Below are positions 42,724 to 51,812 of a DNA stretch of 64,000 bases, one piece after another. The translations under genes and the position numbers were made by a program. This stretch comes from Microvirga sp052115485 (lineage in GTDB: Bacteria > Pseudomonadota > Alphaproteobacteria > Rhizobiales > Beijerinckiaceae), in assembly GCF_052115485.1 (NCBI RefSeq), contig NZ_JBFRGU010000002.1, positions 124,001 through 188,000 on the forward strand, written 5' to 3'. The notes beneath the pieces were generated by a model. The model was not told the origin of the DNA. It did not search any database and saw only the letters and a list, made by a program, of their open reading frames with translations. Within the stretch, counting starts at the first letter, position 1. Each line of letters begins with the position of its first letter.

Positions 42724-45126
42724 ATGATGTCGACGACCACGCCACGCCGGAAGAAGCCGGCTAGAACTGCGATGATCGCCATGGGGGCGCTGATCGCCGG
42801 ACTTGCCGCTGCAGACGGTTCCTATGCGCAGGCTCCGGGGACCCGTGCGGCTCCCGTCGCGAGCCGGTCGGTCATCAATCGCGTTGCCATCGAGGGTAAC
42901 AAGCGCGTCGAGAAGGCGGCTATCGAAGGCGAGCTTCAGGTTCGCGCTCGGACGGCTTACAATCAGGCCGTCGTGGATGCCGACGTTCAGCGCATCCTCG
43001 AAGTCTATCGCCGTCAGGGCCGTGCGCTCGCTTCCGTCACGCCTCGCATTGTCGATCTTCCAAACGGGAATATCGACGTCGTCTACACCATCGTCGAGGG
43101 CGACAAGACCGGCGTGAAGGAAATCCGATTCGTCGGTAACGATCAGGTTTCGTCGAGCCGCCTGCGCGGCGTGATGACGACGACCGAATCGAACCTCCTG
43201 AGCTTCTTCAAGAGCTCGGACGTTTACGATCCGGATCGCATCGACAACGATCTCGAATTAATCCGCCGCTATTACCTGAAGAATGGCTTCGCCGATTTCC
43301 GTATCGTTTCGAACGATGTCCAGTTCGATCAGGGCGAGGAAGGCTACATCGTCACGATCACCGTCAGCGAGGGTGAGCAGTACCGCCTCGGCAATGTGGC
43401 CGTCGATTCCCGCCTGGCGGACATCGATGCCGCCAGCCTCCAGGGCAAGGTCTCGACTTCGTCCGGTTCGGTCTACAACGCTGATGCGGTGCAGAAGTCT
43501 CTGCAGAACCTGACCACGGAAGTCGTCCGTAGCGGCCATGCCTTCGCGCAGGTCCGCCCGGTCGCGACCCGCGATCCCGCGACCCGCACCATCAATCTCG
43601 GCTACGTCGTCGAGGACGGTCCGCGCGTCTACATCGAGCGCATCAACGTGCGCGGCAACAGCCGTACCCGTGACTATGTCATCCGTCGCGAGTTCGATCT
43701 CGGCGAAGGCGACCCCTACAACAAGGTGCTGATGGAGCGCGCCGAGCGCCGCCTCAACAACCTTGGCTTCTTCAAGCGCGTTCGTGTTTCGAACGAGCCG
43801 GGTTCCGCCCCTGACCGTGTCGTCGTGAACGTGGACGTGGAGGATCAGAGCACGGGTGCCTTCTCGATTTCGGGCGGTTACTCGACCTCCGACGGCTTCA
43901 TCGGTGAAGTCGCGGTCAGCGAGTCGAACTTCCTCGGTCGTGGTCAGTATGTCCGCGTCGCCGGTCAGCTCGGCCAGCGTACCAACGGTGTCGATTTCTC
44001 GTTCACCGAGCCGTATTTCCTCGGCTACCGTCTGGCGGCCGGTATCGACCTGTTCTCGAAGTTCAGCGATCAGACCAAGTATGCCCGCTACGAGAACCGC
44101 ATGACCGGTGGTCAGCTCCGGTTGGGCATGCCCTTCACGGAAGAACTGACGATCACGGCGCGTTACTCGCTGTATCAACAGAGCCTGAAGATCCCGAACG
44201 ACTTCAAGCAGCCCTACAACGACTGCTCGGTGCCGCTCGCGAACACGCCTATCAATGGGCCGGACACGATCGCTCCCGGCACGCCGAACCGAACCTTCTG
44301 TGAAGGCAACGGCGAAGCCTCGCTCGCGATCAAGCAATCGCGCGGCGACACTCTGACGTCGCTCGCGGGTCTGACCTTCAACTACAACACCCTCGACAAC
44401 ACCAAGGATCCGCGCTCCGGCTTCTATGCCGAAGTGAAGACCGACGTGGCTGGCCTGGGTGGCGACTCCAAGTACTTCCGCGCCACCGGCGACGCGCGCT
44501 ACTACTACGAAGTCCTCGATGACGTTGTCGGTATCGCTCGCGTTCAGGGCGGTCAGATCACCGGCTTCGGAAACAACAACAGCAACGGTTTTGCTGGCGG
44601 CGGAAATCTCCGCATCGTCGACCAGTTCTTCCTCGGCCCGTCGCTGGTTCGCGGTTTCGCGACCAACGGTATCGGTCCGCGTGATATCTCGACCCTCGAT
44701 ACGAACGCCAACGCCGTCGGCGGCACGACCTACTTCGGTGGCTCGCTCGAACTGCAGTTCCCGATCTTCGGGCTCCCGCGCGAGCTGGGTCTGAGGGGCG
44801 CTGTGTTCGCCGATGCCGGTACTCTCTATGGCTATGAGGGTCCGACCCGGTTCGACACCAACAACAACGGCGTCATCGAAGGCTTCAGCCCGACCCTTGG
44901 CTGTACGCGTACTGCCCTTGTTTCTCAGGAATGTATCGTCGTGCGCGACAGCCACGTGATCCGCTCCTCGGTCGGTGCCTCCATCCTGTGGACCTCGCCG
45001 CTCGGACCGATCCGGTTCGACTACGCGTTCGCTCTCTCGAAGGATGACGGCATCAAGGTCAACGGCGTTAGTGTCGGCGGTGACCGGACCCAGGCCTTCC
45101 GGTTCTCCGGTGGCACTCGCTTCTGA
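42724..45126 (+). CDS. bamA: Outer membrane protein assembly factor BamA
   Basis: Central component of the BAM complex that inserts beta-barrel proteins into the outer membrane. It has 800 aa from the ATG at 42724, chosen because a signal peptide follows (basic MMSTTTPRRKKPAR, then IAMGALIAGLAAADGSYA). An ATG at 42661 has GGAGG very close upstream and remains possible. About five POTRA repeats (residues ~45-400) precede a C-terminal beta-barrel ending in FRFSGGTRF, with terminal Phe. A hairpin follows the stop. Confidence 0.95.
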   Translation: MMSTTTPRRKKPARTAMIAMGALIAGLAAADGSYAQAPGTRAAPVASRSVINRVAIEGNKRVEKAAIEGELQVRARTAYNQAVVDADVQRILEVYRRQGRALASVTPRIVDLPNGNIDVVYTIVEGDKTGVKEIRFVGNDQVSSSRLRGVMTTTESNLLSFFKSSDVYDPDRIDNDLELIRRYYLKNGFADFRIVSNDVQFDQGEEGYIVTITVSEGEQYRLGNVAVDSRLADIDAASLQGKVSTSSGSVYNADAVQKSLQNLTTEVVRSGHAFAQVRPVATRDPATRTINLGYVVEDGPRVYIERINVRGNSRTRDYVIRREFDLGEGDPYNKVLMERAERRLNNLGFFKRVRVSNEPGSAPDRVVVNVDVEDQSTGAFSISGGYSTSDGFIGEVAVSESNFLGRGQYVRVAGQLGQRTNGVDFSFTEPYFLGYRLAAGIDLFSKFSDQTKYARYENRMTGGQLRLGMPFTEELTITARYSLYQQSLKIPNDFKQPYNDCSVPLANTPINGPDTIAPGTPNRTFCEGNGEASLAIKQSRGDTLTSLAGLTFNYNTLDNTKDPRSGFYAEVKTDVAGLGGDSKYFRATGDARYYYEVLDDVVGIARVQGGQITGFGNNNSNGFAGGGNLRIVDQFFLGPSLVRGFATNGIGPRDISTLDTNANAVGGTTYFGGSLELQFPIFGLPRELGLRGAVFADAGTLYGYEGPTRFDTNNNGVIEGFSPTLGCTRTALVSQECIVVRDSHVIRSSVGASILWTSPLGPIRFDYAFALSKDDGIKVNGVSVGGDRTQAFRFSGGTRF

Positions 45127-45131
45127 TTTGG

Positions 45132-45154
45132 GAGGGCGCCCTTGCGGCGCCCTC
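45132..45154 (+). terminator. Hairpin between bamA and lpxD
   Basis: GAGGGCGCC and GGCGCCCTC form a perfect 9-bp stem around CTTGC, followed by GATCTTTCT. It may end or attenuate the bamA transcript. The left arm contains GGAGGG 5 nt before a TTG at 45142 in the lpxD frame, so the hairpin could also hide an alternative lpxD start. Confidence 0.6.
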
Positions 45155-45165
45155 GATCTTTCTAC

Positions 45166-46224
45166 ATGACAGATTCCAGTTTCTTCTCGCAGACCCGGAC
45201 GTTGCTTTTGCGTCAGGTCGCGGAGATGGCAGGTGCAACACTCCCCGAGGGTTCCGACGGGGAGTTTTTGCTTACAGGGGTCGCGCCGCTTGAAAGTGCG
45301 GGGCCGAGCGAACTCGCGTATATGGACAATGCCGCCTATGGCGAGATCCTGCGCGACACCAATGCGGGCGTCTGTCTCGTCACGCCGCGCTTCGCCGCCA
45401 AGGTTCCCTCCGGCACTATCGCCATCGTCACGCCGCAAGCCTATCGTGTCTTTGCGCAGGTGATGGCGCTGCTCTTCCCGAGCTCCATGCGCCCCGGTTC
45501 GTTCTTCGAGGCGGCCGGTGTTTCTCCGGGTTCGTTCGTGCACCCGACCGCACGCCTGGAACACGGTGTGCGCGTCGATCCGGGCGCTGTGATCGGACCC
45601 GGGGCTGAAGTCGGTTCCGGGACAATCGTCGGGGCTCACGCGGTCATCGGACCCCAGGTGCGGATCGGGCGCGATTGCTCGATCAGCCCGAACGTGACGA
45701 TTTCAAACGCTCTCATCGGCAACCGTGTCATTCTACATCCCGGCGTCTGCATCGGGCAGGACGGTTTCGGCTTCGCCATGGGGCCACAAGGCCATCTGAA
45801 AGTGCCGCAGGTCGGCCGCGTCATCATTCAGGACGACGTGGAGATCGGGGCGAACACCACAATCGACCGGGGCGCCAGCCGCGATACCGTCATCGGCGAG
45901 GGCACCAAGATCGATAATCTGGTCCAGATCGGGCACAATGTCGTCATCGGGCGTCATTGCGTGATCGTGGCCCAGGTCGGCATTGCAGGATCCACGACCA
46001 TCGAGGATTTCGTCGCGCTTGGTGGGCAGGTGGCAGTTAAAGGTCATGTGCGCATCGGCATGGGCGCGCAGATCGCTGCAACCAGCGGTGTGAACGGCGA
46101 TGTTCCCCCGGGCGCACGCTGGGGTGGCATACCGGCCCGGCCCATGCGCGAATGGTTCCGTGAGATCAACGCCCTAAAAAAGCTTGCATCCCAGAGCGAT
46201 TCCAGCGATTCCGCCGGGGATTGA
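45166..46224 (+). CDS. lpxD: UDP-3-O-acylglucosamine N-acyltransferase
   Basis: Third step of lipid A synthesis: N-acylation of UDP-3-O-acyl-GlcN. It has 352 aa from the ATG at 45166; TTG 45142 would add 8 residues. An N-terminal uridine-binding domain (residues ~1-110) is followed by a left-handed beta-helix of hexapeptide repeats (VRVDPGAVIGPGAEVGSGTI onward) and the catalytic-histidine region around IGHNVVIGRHCVIVAQVGIA. Part of the lpxD-fabZ-lpxA-lpxI-lpxB run. Confidence 0.96.
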   Translation: MTDSSFFSQTRTLLLRQVAEMAGATLPEGSDGEFLLTGVAPLESAGPSELAYMDNAAYGEILRDTNAGVCLVTPRFAAKVPSGTIAIVTPQAYRVFAQVMALLFPSSMRPGSFFEAAGVSPGSFVHPTARLEHGVRVDPGAVIGPGAEVGSGTIVGAHAVIGPQVRIGRDCSISPNVTISNALIGNRVILHPGVCIGQDGFGFAMGPQGHLKVPQVGRVIIQDDVEIGANTTIDRGASRDTVIGEGTKIDNLVQIGHNVVIGRHCVIVAQVGIAGSTTIEDFVALGGQVAVKGHVRIGMGAQIAATSGVNGDVPPGARWGGIPARPMREWFREINALKKLASQSDSSDSAGD

Positions 46225-46345
46225 GAACGTTTTCGGTCGCGGCTCTATCGCTGCGCCACAAGAAAAATGCGAAACATTTCAAACCGAGCCTGATCGAGCG
46301 AGCCCGCTCAATCGAGGTTTGTAAAAGACCTTCGGAGTTGACGTC

Positions 46346-46810
46346 ATGAACGAAGCGCCGACTACGCTTCAAACCGCCGATATCATGCAGATCCTCGATC
46401 TGCTGCCGCATCGCTACCCGTTCCTTCTCGTGGACAAGATCATCGAGATCGACTCGGACAAGTCCTGCATCGGCATCAAGAACATCACGTTCAACGAGCC
46501 GCAGTTCCAGGGCCATTTTCCGACCCGGCCGATCTATCCCGGCGTGTTCCTGATCGAGGGCATGGCCCAGACGGCGGGTGCGATCTGCGTCGCCTCGAAA
46601 ATTGCCGAGCAGGCCAAGCCGAAGCAGGTCTTCTTCATGACCATCGACAAGGTGAAGTTCCGCCGTCCGGTCGAGCCGGGCGACCGGGTCGAGTTCCACA
46701 TGACCAAGCTCAACAACCGCCGCAACATGTGGTGGTATCGCGGCGAGGCGAAGGTGGACGGCGCTCTCGCCTGCGAGGCGGAAGTCAGCGCCATGCTGGT
46801 GATGGAATGA
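46346..46810 (+). CDS. fabZ: 3-hydroxyacyl-ACP dehydratase FabZ
   Basis: Hot-dog-fold dehydratase of fatty acid elongation; balances acyl supply with lipid A synthesis. It has 154 aa; CGGAG stands before the ATG. Catalytic His lies in LLPHRYPFLLVDKI and catalytic Glu in FPTRPIYPGVFLIEGMAQ. The stop overlaps lpxA as ATGA. Confidence 0.97.
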   Translation: MNEAPTTLQTADIMQILDLLPHRYPFLLVDKIIEIDSDKSCIGIKNITFNEPQFQGHFPTRPIYPGVFLIEGMAQTAGAICVASKIAEQAKPKQVFFMTIDKVKFRRPVEPGDRVEFHMTKLNNRRNMWWYRGEAKVDGALACEAEVSAMLVME

Positions 46811-47613
46811 GCGCGCTCATTCATCCCAGCGCCATCGTCGACGATGGCGCGAAGCTGGGGCAGGGCGTCAAGATTGGGCCGTTCTGCACGGTCGGTGCGG
46901 ATGTACAGCTCGGCGACGGATGCGAACTCGTCAGTCATGTCGCGGTTGCCGGTCACACGACGATCGGCGCGAAGACGCGGATTTTCCCCTTCGCGTCCAT
47001 CGGTCATATCCCGCAGGATCTGAAATATCACGGCGAGCCTTCGACCCTGACCATCGGGTCTGATTGCATCATCCGCGAAGGCGTCACCATGAATCCCGGC
47101 ACCGAGGGTGGTGGCATGGCGACGGTAATCGGCAACAATTGCGCGTTCCTCGCCAATTCCCATGTGGGCCATGACACGAAGGTCGGCAACAGCGTCATTC
47201 TGTCGAACAACGTGATGCTCGCGGGCCATGTGACGGTGGGCGATTTCGTGATCTTCGGCGGCGGCGCTGCAGTGATTCAATTCGCGCGCGTCGGCTCTCA
47301 CGCTTTCGTCGGCGGCCTCACGGGGCTCGAGAACGACCTCATTCCCTATGGCATGGCCATGGGCAACCGGGCTCATCTCGCCGGTCTCAACATCATCGGC
47401 CTGCGCCGACGTGGTTTCACCCGCGAGCAGATCCACGAGATCCGTCGCGCCTATCGTCTCCTCTTCGCGGAAGAGGGTACGTTGGCCGAGCGGGTCGAGG
47501 ATGTGGGCAACGAGTTTTCCGCACATCCTTATGTGCAAGAAATCATCGATTTCATTCGTGCTGGCGGAGATCGCGCCATCTGCACGCCTCGGGACCCGGT
47601 CGGATCCGCTTGA
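46807..47613 (+). CDS. lpxA: UDP-N-acetylglucosamine acyltransferase
   Basis: First step of lipid A synthesis, O-acylation of UDP-GlcNAc. It has 268 aa from the ATG at 46807, which overlaps the fabZ stop; the longer upstream frame is discarded. A left-handed beta-helix starts at the N-terminus (IHPSAIVDDGAKLGQGVKIG); the catalytic-His segment is FLANSHVGHDTKVGNSVILS. The C-terminal helical part contains LNIIGLRRRGFTREQIHEIR. Confidence 0.97.
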   Translation: MSALIHPSAIVDDGAKLGQGVKIGPFCTVGADVQLGDGCELVSHVAVAGHTTIGAKTRIFPFASIGHIPQDLKYHGEPSTLTIGSDCIIREGVTMNPGTEGGGMATVIGNNCAFLANSHVGHDTKVGNSVILSNNVMLAGHVTVGDFVIFGGGAAVIQFARVGSHAFVGGLTGLENDLIPYGMAMGNRAHLAGLNIIGLRRRGFTREQIHEIRRAYRLLFAEEGTLAERVEDVGNEFSAHPYVQEIIDFIRAGGDRAICTPRDPVGSA

Positions 47614-48458
47614 TGACGACGAGTGGCCCGATTGCGATCCTCGCCGGGGCCGGTCAACTTCCCATTCAGCTTGTCGACCACCTCAAGCAGAAGGGGCAGG
47701 ATTACCGCGTTCTGGCGTTCCGGGGCTTTGCCGCTCCGGAACTGCGCTTGCGCGCGGACGCGACCGTCGGTCTGCTCGATCTGAAAACGATCATGGCGAC
47801 CCTCGATACTTGGCAGCCTTCGGCGGTAGCCCTTGTCGGCGCGGTCCAGCGCCCCGGCTTTTCGGCGCTGCTCGGAGCCTATTCACTCCTGCGCAACATG
47901 CAGGAAGTGAAGGACGTGATTTCGCGCGGCGACGATCAGGTGTTGCGCGGTGCCGTCATGCTCATCGAGGAGCGCGGTCATCGCGTGGTCGGCGTGCAGG
48001 ATCTCGCGCCTGAACTCATTGCACCGCCGACCTTGCGTGGGCGGTTGGAGCCGAACGCCGAAGATCGCGCGGCTATCGTCTTCGGTCTCTCTTTGCTCGA
48101 ATCTCTCTCCGATTTCGACATTGGTCAGGCGGCGGTTGTCGCCAAGCGGCACGTGCTCGCCATCGAGGGGCCTGAGGGAACCGACCGCATGCTGCGTCGG
48201 GTGAGGGGATTGCGCCGCTCCATGTTCGGCTTCGGCCGACGCAAAGAAGGCGGTGTTCTCATCAAGGCGGCCAAGAAGGGGCAGGACCTGCGCGTGGACA
48301 TGCCCGCCGTTGGCCCGCGCAGTGTCGTCGAGGCTGCACGTGCGGGCCTCTCCGGCATCGCCATCGGCGCGGGCTCGACTCTCGTGCTCAACGAGGAAGA
48401 GACCCTTCGCACTGCTGACCGCCTCGGCCTTTTCTTCACCGCCGTCGAACTGCCCTGA
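47613..48458 (+). CDS. lpxI: UDP-2,3-diacylglucosamine pyrophosphatase LpxI
   Basis: It hydrolyses UDP-2,3-diacyl-GlcN to lipid X, replacing LpxH in alphaproteobacteria. It has 281 aa; the ATG at 47613 shares its A with the lpxA stop (TGATG), and a TTG 3 nt earlier is possible. The DUF1009 pattern is clear: AILAGAGQLPIQLVDHLKQK at the start, IEERGHRVVGVQDLAPELIA, AVVAKRHVLAIEGPEGTDRM and DLRVDMPAVGPRSVVEAARA. Position between lpxA and lpxB confirms it. Confidence 0.96.
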   Translation: MTTSGPIAILAGAGQLPIQLVDHLKQKGQDYRVLAFRGFAAPELRLRADATVGLLDLKTIMATLDTWQPSAVALVGAVQRPGFSALLGAYSLLRNMQEVKDVISRGDDQVLRGAVMLIEERGHRVVGVQDLAPELIAPPTLRGRLEPNAEDRAAIVFGLSLLESLSDFDIGQAAVVAKRHVLAIEGPEGTDRMLRRVRGLRRSMFGFGRRKEGGVLIKAAKKGQDLRVDMPAVGPRSVVEAARAGLSGIAIGAGSTLVLNEEETLRTADRLGLFFTAVELP

Positions 48459-48467
48459 GGAGCTGCC

Positions 48468-49643
48468 ATGCCCGATGCGAAACCGCTCAAGGTCTGGATC
48501 GTGGCGGGTGAGGAATCCGGCGATCAGCTCGGCGCGAAGCTGATGCGCGCGTTGAAGGCGCGGCTGGGAGTGGAACGTCTGCAATTCGGTGGCGTCGGCG
48601 GTCACGCGATGGATCAGGAGGGGCTCAAGAGTATCTTTCCCCTCGAAGAGATCGCGGTGATGGGCTTTTCCGCCGTCATCGCCCGGTTGCCTACGATCCT
48701 GCGTCGGATCAAGGATACGGCGAACGCGATCGTCGCTGCAAAACCCGACATTCTCATCATCGTCGACAGTCCCGATTTCACGCACCGGGTCGCGAAGGCC
48801 GTGCGCAAGCGTGCGCCGCAGATTCCCATCGTCGATTATGTGAGCCCCTCCGTCTGGGCGTGGCGCCCGGGGCGGGCCGCGAAGATGCGCGCCTATGTGG
48901 ATCATCTTCTGGCGCTTCTGCCGTTCGAGCCGGAGGCACACCGCCGCCTCGGCGGTCCGCCGACCACCTATGTGGGGCATCCGCTCATCGAACGTCTCGA
49001 CGAGATCAGACCAACCGGAGCGCGCCGGCTCGCGCATGAAGGTCCGTTACGCCTTCTGGTTCTACCGGGCAGCCGCCGCTCCGAGGTCAGCCGTCTGATG
49101 GAGCCTTTCGGTGAGGCATTGTCGCTTTTGAAACAGCGCTCTTCACGTCCCTTCGAAGTCACCATTCCGGCTGTGCCGCATCTGGTGGACGAGATCAGGG
49201 AGCGCGCGAAGTCCTGGAGCGTGACGCCTAAAATCGTGCAGGGCGAAGCGGCGAAATGGGCCGCTTTTCGCGAAGCGGATGCCGCGCTTGCCGCCTCCGG
49301 CACGGTGACGCTGGAACTTGGTCTCTCGGGCGTGCCGATGGTGGTGGCCTATCGCGTGTCGAAGATCGAGGAAGTGCTGAAATACCTCATCAAGGCTCCT
49401 TCGATCGTCCTTACCAATCTGGTGCTCGGCGAGAACGTGATTCCCGAATTGATCCAATGGGATTGCACGCCGGAAAAGCTTGCCGATGCGCTCCTGCCGA
49501 TGCTCGGCGAGACGCCCGAACGCCAACGGCAGATTGAGGCCTTTGCAAGAATGAACAGCCTCATGCTAATCGGTGACGAGATGCCGAGCGAGCGCGCAGC
49601 GCGCATTGTGGACGAAGTGCTGGCGGCGCGATCTTCCTCATAG
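48468..49643 (+). CDS. lpxB: Lipid A disaccharide synthase
   Basis: GT19 glycosyltransferase that joins lipid X and UDP-diacyl-GlcN. It has 391 aa; GAGGAG lies 6 nt before the ATG. Family motifs are IVAGEESGDQLGAKLMRALK, IDSPDF-type VDSPDFTHRVAKAVRK, YVSPSVWAWRPGR, YVGHPL and LPGSRRSEVSRL, with a donor-binding SGTVTLELGLSGVPMVVAY. Last lipid A gene of the cluster. Confidence 0.97.
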   Translation: MPDAKPLKVWIVAGEESGDQLGAKLMRALKARLGVERLQFGGVGGHAMDQEGLKSIFPLEEIAVMGFSAVIARLPTILRRIKDTANAIVAAKPDILIIVDSPDFTHRVAKAVRKRAPQIPIVDYVSPSVWAWRPGRAAKMRAYVDHLLALLPFEPEAHRRLGGPPTTYVGHPLIERLDEIRPTGARRLAHEGPLRLLVLPGSRRSEVSRLMEPFGEALSLLKQRSSRPFEVTIPAVPHLVDEIRERAKSWSVTPKIVQGEAAKWAAFREADAALAASGTVTLELGLSGVPMVVAYRVSKIEEVLKYLIKAPSIVLTNLVLGENVIPELIQWDCTPEKLADALLPMLGETPERQRQIEAFARMNSLMLIGDEMPSERAARIVDEVLAARSSS

Positions 49644-49653
49644 GGGCGTGCAT

Positions 49654-50268
49654 ATGGGAAAGACCCACTCATCTCTGTTCCTCGCGGCTGCCGCAGGAGT
49701 GGGGCTTCTCTCTTTTCAGCAGGCTCATGCGGACGAACTGAAATGCGAGGGGCCTTTTTCACCGGACACCACGCATGCGCGTCTCGTCAAAGCCTTCGGC
49801 GCGAAGAACGTCTTGCGCAAGACCACCCATGGCCCGGAGGGCGAGGTCTATAAGGCAAGCATCGTGTTCGACAAGGATCCGGCGCGCAGCCTGGAGGTGA
49901 TCTGGCACGATGAAGCCGGTGGCAGGCGTCCGGCCCGCATCTATTTCACCGGTGCCGGTTGGTCGGTAGGGAACGGCCTGCACGTGGGAGCTTCGCTGGC
50001 CGAGTTGGAGGCCGCGAACGGACGGCCCTTCACCCTCTACGGATTCGAGTGGGATTTCGGAGGTCTTGTCTCCAACTGGAAAGGGGGCGCGCTCGAAAAG
50101 CAGCCCGGAGGCTGCACCGTCTTTGCCATGCTGGAGACGGACGAAAGTTCGAAAGAAGAAGACCTGACGAAGGTCGCCAGCGATCGCGAGTTCAGTTCTC
50201 AAGACGAGGTCATGAAAGCCGTGCGCCCGAAAGCGACGTTGCTCGGCGTGCAATATACGCGCAAGTGA
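49654..50268 (+). CDS. Secreted protein of unknown function
   Basis: The protein has 204 aa from the ATG at 49654, 10 nt after lpxB. The N-terminus is a Sec signal peptide (short basic start, SSLFLAAAAGVGLLSFQQA, cleavage likely at AHA-DE). The mature part has two cysteines (in KCEGPF and GGCTVF) that could form a disulfide, and a central segment around GAGWSVGNGLHVGASLAELEAANG that resembles small periplasmic proteins of alphaproteobacteria without assigned roles. It may be co-transcribed with lpxB. A terminator shared with gltA follows. Confidence 0.75.
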   Translation: MGKTHSSLFLAAAAGVGLLSFQQAHADELKCEGPFSPDTTHARLVKAFGAKNVLRKTTHGPEGEVYKASIVFDKDPARSLEVIWHDEAGGRRPARIYFTGAGWSVGNGLHVGASLAELEAANGRPFTLYGFEWDFGGLVSNWKGGALEKQPGGCTVFAMLETDESSKEEDLTKVASDREFSSQDEVMKAVRPKATLLGVQYTRK

Positions 50269-50293
50269 AATCAAACGCGGCGGCAGACAAAGA

Positions 50294-50315
50294 AAAGGGG
50301 CCTTTCGGCCCCTTT
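50294..50315. terminator. Bidirectional terminator between the secreted-protein gene and gltA
   Basis: AAAGGGGCC and GGCCCCTTT form a perfect 9-bp stem around a TTTC loop, between two convergent genes. Confidence 0.85.
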
Positions 50316-50340
50316 GACGTTTGCATTGGGGTGAAACCCT

Positions 50341-51633
50341 TTAACCGCGCGATGCAACCGTCACGTAGTCGCGCTTGGGCGAGCCCACATAGAGCTGGCG
50401 CGGGCGGCCGATGCGCTGGGACGGGTCTTCGATCATCTCGCTCCACTGGGCGATCCAGCCGACCGTACGGGCGAGTGCGAACAGCACCGTGAACATGGAG
50501 GTGGGGAAGCCCATCGCCTTGAGGGTGATGCCCGAATAGAAATCGATGTTCGGGTAGAGCTTCTTCTCGACGAAGTATTCGTCCTTGAGCGCGATCTGCT
50601 CGAGTTCCACGGCGACGTCGAGGAGCGGGTCGTCCTTGATGCCGAGTTCGTTCAGCACTTCATGCGTGGTCTTCTGCATGATGCGGGCGCGCGGGTCGTA
50701 GTTCTTGTAGACCCGGTGGCCGAAGCCCATGAGACGGAACGGATCGTTCTTGTCCTTGGCCTTGGCGATGTATTCCGGAATGCGGTCGGGCGTGCCGATC
50801 TCTTCAAGCATCTTGAGCGCGGCCTCGTTGGCGCCGCCGTGAGCCGGTCCCCACAGGCAGGCGATGCCCGCCGCGATGCAGGCGAAGGGGTTCGCACCCG
50901 ACGAACCGGCCAGACGCACCGTCGAGGTCGAGGCGTTCTGTTCGTGATCGGCATGGAGGATGAAGATCCGGTCGAGCGCGCGCGCCAGCACCGGATTGAC
51001 CTTGTAATCCTCGCACGGCACCGCGAAGCACATGCGCAGGAAGTTCGAGGTGTAGTCGAGATCGTTCTGCGGATACACGAAGGGCTGGCCGATGGAATAC
51101 TTGTAGGCCATGGCGGCGAGCGTCGGCATCTTCGCGATCATACGCATGGACGCGATCATGCGCTGCTGCGGATCCGAGATGTCGGTCGAGTCGTGATAGA
51201 AGGCCGAGAGCGCACCGACGGATGCGACCATCACCGCCATCGGGTGGGCGTCGCGGCGGAAGCCCTGGAAGAAGCGGTTCATCTGGTCATGCACCATGGT
51301 GTGGCGCGTGACGCGGTAGTCGAAGTCAGCCTTCTGAGCGGCGGTCGGCAGTTCCCCGTAGAGCAGCAGATAGCAGGTCTCGAGGAAGTCGCCGTGCTCG
51401 GCCAGTTGCTCGATGGGGTAGCCACGATAGAGCAGAACACCCGCATCGCCGTCGATATAGGTGATCTTCGACTCGCAGCTTGCCGTCGAGGTGAAGCCGG
51501 GATCGTAGGTGAACATCCCCGTCTGGCCATACAGCTTCGAGATGTCGATCACCGACGGGCCGATCGTTCCCTCTTTGATCGCGAGTTCGACCGGCTTGTT
51601 GTCCACAGTGAGCGTGCTGGAGGTAGAGCTCAT
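50341..51633 (-). CDS. gltA: Citrate synthase
   Basis: It condenses acetyl-CoA and oxaloacetate in the TCA cycle. It has 430 aa from the ATG at 51633 (AAAGGG ~9 nt upstream), typical of the large, hexameric gram-negative type. Catalytic residues fit HADHEQNASTSTVRLAGSSG (His), WGPAHGGANEAALKML (His) and IDFYSGITLKAMGFP (Asp). Monocistronic by context, with its own terminator. Confidence 0.97.
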   Translation of the reverse strand: MSSTSSTLTVDNKPVELAIKEGTIGPSVIDISKLYGQTGMFTYDPGFTSTASCESKITYIDGDAGVLLYRGYPIEQLAEHGDFLETCYLLLYGELPTAAQKADFDYRVTRHTMVHDQMNRFFQGFRRDAHPMAVMVASVGALSAFYHDSTDISDPQQRMIASMRMIAKMPTLAAMAYKYSIGQPFVYPQNDLDYTSNFLRMCFAVPCEDYKVNPVLARALDRIFILHADHEQNASTSTVRLAGSSGANPFACIAAGIACLWGPAHGGANEAALKMLEEIGTPDRIPEYIAKAKDKNDPFRLMGFGHRVYKNYDPRARIMQKTTHEVLNELGIKDDPLLDVAVELEQIALKDEYFVEKKLYPNIDFYSGITLKAMGFPTSMFTVLFALARTVGWIAQWSEMIEDPSQRIGRPRQLYVGSPKRDYVTVASRG

Positions 51634-51812
51634 GCGTCTTCGCCCTTTCAACAGGAGGCCGTGCATTTACCTAGAGCAGCCGAGACTTTCGAGAACACGC
51701 GTTCTTCAGCGGGGCTGTCGACCTGAGGGATGCCGGTCGGTTGGATTTATGGGGGGTTCGGTAGCTTATCCGTATGAATGGAGCAAGCACGTCTAAAGGC
51801 GAGTGACGCCCG

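Noticed and set aside
43258..45639. 793-codon open frame opposite bamA
   Set aside because: It is an antisense shadow of bamA and lpxD with low-complexity composition and no motifs.
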